Source of the DNA: Calvatia gigantea
Lineage: Eukaryota > Basidiomycota > Agaricomycetes > Agaricales > Lycoperdaceae
Length of the DNA: 64,000 nt
Direction of reading: 5' to 3'
NCBI GenBank assembly: GCA_025093985.1
Contig: JACAAK010000004.1
Span: 1,302,001 to 1,366,000 of the forward strand
Part shown: one piece after another, positions 56,675 to 64,000 of the stretch
How positions within the stretch are numbered: position 1 is the first letter of the stretch
Layout of the letters: every line of letters begins with the position of its first letter
Notes under the pieces: generated by a model
Seen by the model: the letters and a program-made list of their open reading frames with translations, nothing else
Database searches by the model: none
What the model was told of the DNA's origin: nothing
Program-made: the position numbers and the translations under genes

Positions 56675-59600
56675 CAACCACTGCTCACTCAGACTGCATT
56701 TAGTGATGCTGGTAGAGTGCAGGAGGCTACAGTTGTATGCAATCTGGGAGACAGTGGCCCTTTGGTCCACTTGATTCCTTATCTGTCCCATGTTGTGATA
56801 TGTGCACTATGTACAGCAATCCTATATGATGCTAATGTGTATTTACCCCATTCTTAGATATGTCCAAGCCAAACTCTGCTCCACTGGAGTTTGTCCAAAC
56901 TCCTAGTGGGCAGCTTCCCATCCTTACTAGGATAGGTAACTATACCATCTGATCCCTCCACCTTTGCTCTGCACTTATGTGTATTTCTCTGAACAACTGT
57001 ACCTGGACTGGATGGGACTTTTCTAGAGCTTCTGTGGAACTGCCACAGTATGAGCAGTTGTACAATGCTGATCACTCTGCAGTTGCAGCTACTGCCACTT
57101 CACCAGCCTATCCATCATATTTGGGATCTCTGATTCCAATGACTGCAGATGAGCACTACAGTGTCAGAATAGTGAACAACCTCTGGATACACACACTTGA
57201 GTTGATTGAGTCAACTCTCCCCAACAGCATGCTAAAACATTCTGCTTACAATGCTTGTATCCTCTAGTCCCAGTTGGCCAGCTCTTACAGCTTACCTGGG
57301 CCAGTGCAGATTTACAACGAATTCATTCATGCCATCACATTTGAAATTCCTCTTGGCAGTGACCCCTCACTCAAAATAAGCAAGCTTCAGCAGATCTTCA
57401 GGCAGCTTGATGCCATGGATAGTGGTATTGTCCCAGAGATCGAAATAATGGTCCTTTTCCACTCCCTTCACCCATCTTTGAGCCATGTAGCTCAGACACT
57501 TCTCACTTCGAACATATCACTCCATGAGCTGACATGGGACAAGGCCTGAAGTGGCATTCTCACTACTTATGCATCCAACCAGACTACCCACATGCAATGT
57601 GTGTGCTTCACTCCATGACAAGGAGGTGGGCAGCAGCAGCAGTGCAACCAGCAAGTAGGGTAGACAGTGGCCGCAAGGCCAGCAGCAACCCTCAGGGTCT
57701 AAAAAGCCCCAGCAGCAGTAGTAAAAGCCCTCTGGTGGTGATGGCAAGGACAAGAAGCACAGATGGTGCCTTTATGGCAAGGGGAAGGAAAAAGGAAAGA
57801 AGAGTGCACAGGCTAATGCCGCTACCTCCAGATACATTCAGGACATGGACTTTGCTTTGTAGGTGAGAGATCAGTCACAGCAAACCACTTGTGCCCTTGT
57901 GGAGAAAGTGCATTAAGACAAGACATCTCCTACTTCTTCCAGATCAGCAGCCACTGGCAGCAATGCCACTCCACTTATGTCACACATCACTGTGCCTAAG
58001 CCCAAACATTATTGCCAACCTTCAGTGAAAGCTAAGGTCACTGCACTGAAGAAGTGGGACAAATGTCTCAACACAACTTCTTTATCGGGCAAGAGTTTGG
58101 AGGAGATGTGGAAGTAGTTCAACTTGATGGAGGTTGACACCCCAACAAAAGCTGTCGTACTGTTAACTGTCATGGGGGAGGAAGACGTGATTGTGTAGCC
58201 AGCACCAGAGTATAGTAGGCTGGCAGTTATCAAGAAACCCAAGCTGCTCAAGAAGAAGCAGACACCAAAGGTTTCAGAGTCAGTTCTGGAGTCCATCCTT
58301 GAGGACAGCAACTCAGACACTGACTATAGTTCCAATGGAGGGTGCAGGTCAGTAACATCCTCTGATTACTTCTCTTTCAAGGATACTGACAAAGATATAC
58401 AGTCCTGTCAATGGATGGAACAAGATGATCCAGATACAGGATCTGTCTGCCTTGGAGTGAGATGCCTTGGAGATTCCATAGATGAGCTGGGATGAGCAGG
58501 TGGCCACTGAAGTAGATGGACATGGCACCTATGCAGATGTAGCTGCACATCTGCCACCAGTAGGACTATGTCATAGGCATCATTGTATGGACTTTGTAAA
58601 TTGTGAAACATACTGGAAGCATGTGGGTGGCACTTCATCTTTTGCTTATTCCACTAGAGAACCTAAGCCAGAAAGTAAGATGTTCTCAGAAATCACATAT
58701 TAGTATTCCAAGATTGAGAAAGAGCAACTTAGAAATGAGTGCTCCAAGTTAAATTTGTTCGAGTTATATCACATTTGTGATCTTGCAAATTGCTTGTCAT
58801 GTTAGAAGGAAGTGAACAGACACATTGTAAATAATGCAGACTGGCTCCTAAATTCTGGAGCATCATACCACATCACCAGTTATCTCTCTGATTTTGCAGA
58901 GATTAAGATAGGCCACTTCAGCATAATCCAAGCTGCTGGCAACTGGAATTATGAAATGACAGGATGAGGTACTGTCATCTTCCAGCATGATATGATGGAT
59001 GGGGGCAAAACCAGAAGTGCTACTTTGAGTATTGCACTAGTTTTTTATATCAAGGAAATCACGGAACAGTTAATGTCCTTGGGCCAGATTCTTCAGACTG
59101 GACATACTCTTGAGACAACTGTTAAAAGGACCACCATCTACATATGATAAGTCAGGACAAGCTGTATTGTCTGCCTGGCCTCATCAGTTGTTTATGAACA
59201 ATATACATACAGTGCACATGTATATCTTGCATCACAACAAGGAGAAGCCAGTTGCATTAGCTTTATGCCAATCCAACTATATTGATTGGCATCATCAAAT
59301 AGAACACCTCTCAGATTGCATGCTCTCCAAGCTTCCAAAGCATGTTGAGAGCATTGCACCAATTCCCACACCACCTTCTAGGAAAGGCATTTGCGATGGC
59401 TGTGTCAAGGGGAAAATGTATAATAACCCCTTTCTAATTAACCCCAAGTGAGCCACCACAGTCTTTGAGCTATATCACTCAGACTTGCTGAAACTGCCTG
59501 TCATCAACTATCATAAATATAAATGGGCTATGATGTTCTTAGATGACTTCTCTTCTCATATACATGTAGTCCTCCTTCACAAGAAGTCTGAGGCTTCTGA

Positions 59601-61168
59601 GAAGCTTATATAGCTAATTAGTGCATTAGAGAACCTCTCCAGTATGTGCATCAAATGACTTCATATCAATAATAGAGGAGAATATGTCAATGAGAAATTA
59701 TTGGCAGGACTCATGGTGTATGGAATTACCCACAAGACCACTGTTCTCTATGCACATCAGTAAAATGGGAGAGCAGAGCGAACTGAACTGCACCCTATAT
59801 GAGAAAGCCCAAGCTATATGGCTACAGGCATGTCTACCTGACTCGTGGTAGGAGTTTGCAGTTAAACACAGTTGTGCATTTATATAATTGCACACCAGTC
59901 TAGTGTCTGTAGTGGAAGACACCTTTTGAGTGTTATTCAAGGAAAAAGCCAAACTTGTCCTATATCTGTGTGTTTGGATGTAGTGCATATGTATTTCTAC
60001 CTGATGAAATCTGCCCAAACAAATTGTCTGCAAAGTCTAAGATGATGATATTCCTCAGTTATAAAGGTTTGAAGAACTATATCTTCATATGGCATATGGT
60101 AGGCAACATGATCTTTATATTACTGAATGCCTTATTTGATGAGGGATATTTCCCTAAATGCATTGGTTCAGTGCCAGATAGTAGTAACTGGCCAAATTAC
60201 AGAGGAGAGAGAAACCTGCCAGACAGAAGAAGAGAGGATTCGCCTCCTTTTCCACCATCTTCAGATGATGCTGAAAATATTCCACCTCTCACTGAGGGAC
60301 CAATTTGTTTACCTCTGACTTTTCCACCTTCCAAACTGAAATGTTCTCCTACCTACACCTTCCATTACCCTGGCATGAACCTTCACCACCAGACAGCATT
60401 TCATCATGCACTCCTTCACCAGGAGACAGTCTGCCACCTTGGGTACCCCCACTTGAGTTGCCACCACAGTGTGGAACAACCATTGAGAAGGAGCCTGAGG
60501 ATGATAGCAGAGACTGGCAAGTGGATAGAGAAGTATGGGATTATACAAATGAAGAATTCCCAATTCCTGTTCTGAAGCATCATGCTGTTGGTTGAGACCA
60601 GGTAGAGCTATGTTGTTCTGAATGACAAGGCAGGCCTCCTGTAAGACCTGGTAATACTTATGGAGAGCAATGGTGTCCAATATCAATCAAAAGAGAAATC
60701 AATAGGACTCACTGACAAGAGCAGCAGTGGCAAAGGCAGTGTGTTCACGCCAATGCCCCTCTGGATAAAGTAATCCATGAGTGGAGAGCAAGGACTAACC
60801 ATCCTGAATATGTGAGACAGAGGGCTTGTGCTGAGTGGTACCTGCCACAACCCTTTGATTTACCTCTGTTTCAGCTCCCTCCATGTCCAGAATTGCCACC
60901 AATGCCTGAAAATCCACCTTATGATCTGACATCTCACAATGCATGTGACATGGATATTGATAGGCTTGTTGCTGAGGGAGGAGTAAAGTTGATTGATTTC
61001 TTGATACAGATGGTTCACAATACCACACACAGAGAGCCTGAAACTTTCTATGACATGCTTAAGCTTCCTGAGCCCATCAAGGCAAAATGGATGGCTGCAT
61101 GTATCGAGGAATTCAACATGTTGAAGAAACACAGAGTGTATGAATTGGTAGATTTTCCCAAAGGAAGG

Positions 61169-61475
61169 TGTTATGGTTTTTCACCAATCAAATCGTACTC
61201 TGTTCTTGTCTGCATTTCTATACTGCTAGTATATCTGTTTCACCTATTCCTGTCAAGCGATCTCTGGCTATGACTCATACTAACTACTGCACCAACCTGA
61301 TCAGATGTTTCATGTAGTTACCCCATCCATTCAACTGGATGGCTCCCTGTGTTTAAGCATACATACATTCACTGTATTTGATATGCTTAACCACCTTTGT
61401 TTCCTCTCCCTTTACTTGCCCTCAAGTCTTAGCCTAAGCTGCAACCTGAGGTCTTATCAGACTAAGGTCATAACA
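61169..61475 (+). repeat. Left LTR of the LTR-gag-LTR element
   Basis: 307 bases, TGTTATGG...GGTCATAACA. It shares ctcaagtcttagcctaagct, catccattcaactggatg and tatgcttaaccac with 62510-62814. Confidence 0.9.
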
Positions 61476-61554
61476 TTTGGTTAAGCATCCCTACCTCACC
61501 TTGCAAGGAGTAGGCTGAAACAGGCCTGAACAAAGACAACCCAGGAGCTAGTAT

Positions 61555-62440
61555 ATGAGCTTGAACCCAGACAAATATAGAGAACTGAATCTTGAAGTCA
61601 CTGATGACAAATCTAAAACATCAGACGAAGAAGAAACAGGGAACCCTGAAGTACCTGAAGAGCCAACTAGAGGAACACACAACAAATCCGGAGCAAACCC
61701 AGCAGAAGAAGTACTATCAGAACTTCTAAACAAACTCAACCTAGCAGAGGAAGAGTTAATCCATCAGGAGAAATCAGACAAATCAAGCTCAGACAAAACA
61801 GAATCAGAAACTGACTCTGATATGACCGACAATGCAGTAGCACCTGCAATAGCAGCCCAGTGGGAAAGGCTTAGTGCCAGACCCCAGATTTTTTAATGGC
61901 ACCTGCACCAAATTTGACGACTGGTGGAGAGCAATGACACTCTTCATGAAATTCAACAAAATAGTCTCAGCAGATGATAAAGCTATAGCGGTCCTAGCCA
62001 GGTTAAGAGGAGGAACAGCAGGAGTCTATGCGGCCATGAAGGCCCCACAAATCCTAGAAGGAGAAGACTCAGTAGATTGGAAAGCATTTTCCAAAGACTT
62101 TAGGAAAACTTTCTCCGATGACACCTCAAACAGCAAAGCAGAATGGCAAATCAAAAAATTCATCTCCGATGACACCTCAAACAGCAAAGCAGAATGGCAA
62201 ATCAAAAAATTCAAACAAGGGAACAAAAACACAGCTGACTATCTAATCGAGTTCCAAGTCCTAAAAAGCAAGGCAAAAACAGACAACAAACATGCAATGT
62301 TCCTACTCAAGAAGAATGCCAGGCAGAACATCATCCACACCATCACAGGCTACCCACCTAGTGCCAGACCAAATACCTACACAGAATGGACAGAAGCCAT
62401 TCTTGCCATGGGACAGGGGTACGAAGCATCAGAATACTGA
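61555..62440 (+). pseudogene. Gag-like protein of the small LTR element, with frame shift and internal duplication
   Basis: ATG 61555 (MSLNPDKYRELNLEVTDDKS) opens an acidic Ser/Glu/Lys-rich N-terminus of about 100 residues, which runs to ERLSA near 61870. A one-base change of frame there leads into DPRFFNGTCTKFDDWWRAMT, the start of a Ty3/gypsy-type Gag domain, followed by FNKIVSADDKAIAVLARLRG, KAFSKDFRKTF, NTADYLIEFQVLKSKAKTDN, and the end LAMGQGYEASEY. Inside it, a 17-residue block is duplicated in tandem (see the repeat at 62112). No CCHC zinc knuckle follows before the stop. Function: capsid/RNA packaging in a parental element; whether this copy is made into protein is unknown. Confidence 0.8.
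62112..62213 (+). repeat. 51-bp perfect tandem duplication within gag
   Basis: Two direct copies, 62112-62162 and 62163-62213, each starting tctccgatgacacctcaaac and encoding SDDTSNSKAEWQIKKF plus one residue. The length is a multiple of three and keeps the frame. The two copies are identical over nearly all bases, so the event is recent. Confidence 0.95.
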
Positions 62441-62509
62441 GGAGATAAGAAAACCAACACCAGAATGACCTATGGAGGAATGGGAGAACTAATAGAGATA
62501 GGCAGCAGA

Positions 62510-62814
62510 TGTTGTGAACTTTCACCGATCACATCGCAGTTCCTTATCCATCTATATTCCTATCTCCTGTGCACCTGTTTCAGCTATTTCCTACCAAGCA
62601 ATCTCCAAGTATAACTCCAACTAACTACAGTGCCACCCTATTGGATGTTTTATGTAGTTCCCCATCCATTCAACTGGATGTTCCTGTAGTACTTAAGCAT
62701 ACACACATACTCCTGTATTCGGTATGCTTAACCACTTAGTTCCTCTCCTCTTACTCGCCCTCAAGACTTAGCCTAAGCTGCAACCTGAGGTCTTATCAGA
62801 CTAAGGTTGTAACA
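62510..62814 (+). repeat. Right LTR of the LTR-gag-LTR element
   Basis: 305 bases, TGTTGTGAAC...GGTTGTAACA. It is the left arm of the inverted LTR pair with 62825-63131. Confidence 0.9.
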
Positions 62815-62824
62815 TCTGGAGGAT

Positions 62825-63131
62825 TGTTACAACCTTAGTCTGAGTTTACCTCAGGTTGCAACTTAGGCTAAGACTTGAGGGCGAGTAAGGGGAGAGGAAC
62901 AAGAGGTGGTTAAGCATACCAAATACAGTGGATGTATGTACACTTAAATACAAGATGGTCATCCAGTTGAATAGATGGAGTAACTACATGAAATGTCCAA
63001 TGAGACTGGTATGGTAGTTAGTATGAGTCATGCTTGGAGATTGCTCAACAGGAATAGTTGAAACAGGTACACAGGTAGATAGGAATGCAAATGATAGCAG
63101 AATACAGCTTGATCAGCAGAAGTTTATAACA
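62825..63131 (-). repeat. Inverted LTR of the same family
   Basis: 307 bases, inverse complement of the LTR type above, starting TGTTACAACC and ending TTATAACA. It is separated from 62814 by only ten bases (tctggaggat), so the two LTRs form a long near-perfect palindrome. Confidence 0.9.
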
Positions 63132-64000
63132 AGGATATCCATAAAAGAGGGGACAGAAAATCCAAGAAAACATCCAACTGAACAAAAACATGCCTACCTC
63201 CCAGTCTAACTGCATTGCTTATCTCCTTCTTTGTCCACCCCAACTCCATCAGAATCTTGTCTGTTCCCCTGCCTGAACCAGGCAACAACAAAGCACCTTC
63301 TCCAAGTGGCACATGTTTTAACATGGCCACAACACTGTCACTGGCCCAAGAACTTCTCAAAGACCTACTTAAGGATGTCAATGACACTACCAATGCTGAG
63401 TTAACCACCATCACTGCACAAAATAAATGGCTCAACACAAACTGTCTTATTATGCTGGCTACTGTCTGCATTACCTTCACTGACATGTATGTTGGCTTTG
63501 AGAATGCCTCTACCTCCACCAGCCAACACATTCCCTCTATCTTCCATACACTTGCACAATCCTTCTTCACCCCCATAGAACAAACCCATGTTGATGGATT
63601 ATAGAACCAAATCAACTTCACCCTTGAAGTATTTAAACATCTCAATGTCACAGAAATATTCTTAGAGTTAGGAGACATTGCTTCCAACCTACTTGGGTGA
63701 GATATCATACCAAATGATTTCAGCACTGAAGACCTTGTCAATAAAATCTACTTAACCCTCAAAGAACTCCACAACATGGTCAGACCTGCTGATATACCCA
63801 CTAGAGCCAATACCCCTATAGACAAAGAAACCACTATCTCCATGAAAGAAAAGGTCAATACTATTGCACTGATTTATTAAAACCATCACTCTTCCCTAGA
63901 TCATCTTGGTTTTTCTGCCACCCACTTGCTTCCACACTGTATTATCTGGCCAAGAATGTTATATGTATTACCTTACTTCACAACTGGGCCCAAATTGTCT
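63132..64000 (+). pseudogene. Decayed unrecognised coding sequence, possibly retroelement ORF
   Basis: A plus-strand frame can be followed from about 63230 to 63880 through two stops (TAG 63602-63604, TGA near 63698). It includes NMATTLSLAQELLKDLLKDV, a hydrophobic stretch (CLIMLATVCITF), SQHIPSIFHTLAQSFFTPIE, then FTLEVFKHLNVTEIFLELGD and NKIYLTLKELHNMV. The helical, Leu-rich pattern and the place in the repeat island suggest an ORF1/gag-like part of a retroelement, but I cannot name the family. The end of the window cuts off whatever follows. Confidence 0.4.

Larger units (their letters stand above)
56250..61168 (+). mobile_element. Second copia-family copy, plus strand, truncated and decayed
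   Basis: LTR (56250-56662), primer-binding site (56663-56674), gag from ATG 56862 (MSKPNSAPLEFVQTPSGQLP), capsid helices (YNEFIHAITFEIPLGSDPSL), zinc-finger region (about 58480-58690), protease, integrase (HHQIEHLSDC ... RKGICDGCVKGK, about 59290-59420), and the start of RT (60960-61160, KLPEPIKAKWMAACIEEFNM). It stops at 61168 (ccaaaggaagg), where another LTR element is inserted, and the rest of RT, RNase H and 3' LTR are missing from the window. Many stops are present. The protease reads ADWLLNSGAS (58846-58875), so the catalytic Asp is Asn. CG dinucleotides are rare. Confidence 0.9.
61169..62814 (+). mobile_element. Small LTR-gag-LTR retroelement, probably non-autonomous
   Basis: A 1646-bp element with LTRs 61169-61475 and 62510-62814 (TGTTAT/TGTTGT...TAACA) and only a gag-like coding region between them. 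No protease, integrase or RT is present. A purine-rich stretch (tggaggaatgggagaactaa, near 62472) lies before the right LTR. It sits inside the RT region of the plus-strand copia copy. I see no clear 5-bp target duplication: the left flank is GAAGG and the right flank TCTGG. Confidence 0.85.

Noticed and set aside
61164..62819. Five-base target duplication around the LTR-gag-LTR element
   Set aside because: Flanks GAAGG and TCTGG differ; the right flank is probably altered by the event that placed the inverted LTR.

Overview
The window is nuclear DNA from a filamentous basidiomycete, most likely an Agaricomycete. The evidence is spliceosomal introns of about 50-70 nt with GT...AG ends, tightly packed genes on both strands, and a protein set (Spt4, Pol III subunit 1, 20S proteasome alpha-1, Med13, Psd1, Kgd4, Big1-like) whose sequences read as fungal. 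The species cannot be named from the sequence.

Region 1 (1 to about 36.24 kb) is gene-dense euchromatin with 15 protein genes. In order they are: the 3' end of a Pro/Gly/Tyr-rich protein; an unrecognised Met/Gln-rich protein; a class-3 (diacylglycerol-type) lipase; an APC-family amino-acid permease (-); SPT4 (-); a HEM25/SLC25A38-type mitochondrial carrier; a short/branched-chain acyl-CoA dehydrogenase (-); ETF-ubiquinone oxidoreductase; phosphatidylserine decarboxylase PSD1; a BIG1-like ER membrane protein; Mediator subunit MED13 (-); a metallophosphoesterase-like DUF2433-type protein with an RRM-like tail; RNA polymerase III largest subunit (-); proteasome subunit alpha-1; and KGD4 (-). SPT4 and KGD4 are short multi-exon genes that can only be read after splicing three small exons. 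Several neighbours are divergent pairs with 90-160 bp between start codons. In one pair, acyl-CoA dehydrogenase and ETF-QO, the two enzymes act in the same electron-transfer chain (acyl-CoA dehydrogenase to ETF to ETF-QO to ubiquinone).

Region 2 (about 36.24 to 64 kb) is an AT-rich, CpG-poor transposon island with no host gene recognised. It holds: (a) a tandem repeat family with a ~1.9 kb unit carrying a proline-repeat/coiled-coil ORF, one copy interrupted by a Tc1/mariner element with ~200 bp terminal inverted repeats and a transposase broken by one in-frame stop, and another copy interrupted by an 81-bp run of C; (b) decayed low-complexity repeats; (c) a Ty1/copia element on the minus strand (49318-56097) with two ~410 bp LTRs, a 5-bp target duplication GATGT, a polypurine tract and a primer-binding site that matches the anticodon region of initiator tRNA-Met, as in Drosophila copia; (d) a ~2.24 kb tandem duplication of the 3' part of that element with its flank; (e) a second copy of the same family in head-to-head orientation, heavily mutated and truncated by (f) a small LTR-gag-LTR element; and (g) an inverted LTR pair forming a ~300 bp palindrome. 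The copia element was inserted into an older solo LTR of family (f), so the order of insertion can be read.

No CRISPR array, rRNA or convincing tRNA gene was seen. The most notable points are the fatty-acid/ETF divergent pair, the half-tRNA priming site, the unexplained ~1.9 kb repeat family, and sequence oddities (poly-C run, clustered one-base deletions crossing a transposon boundary, tandem duplication) that may be assembly defects.
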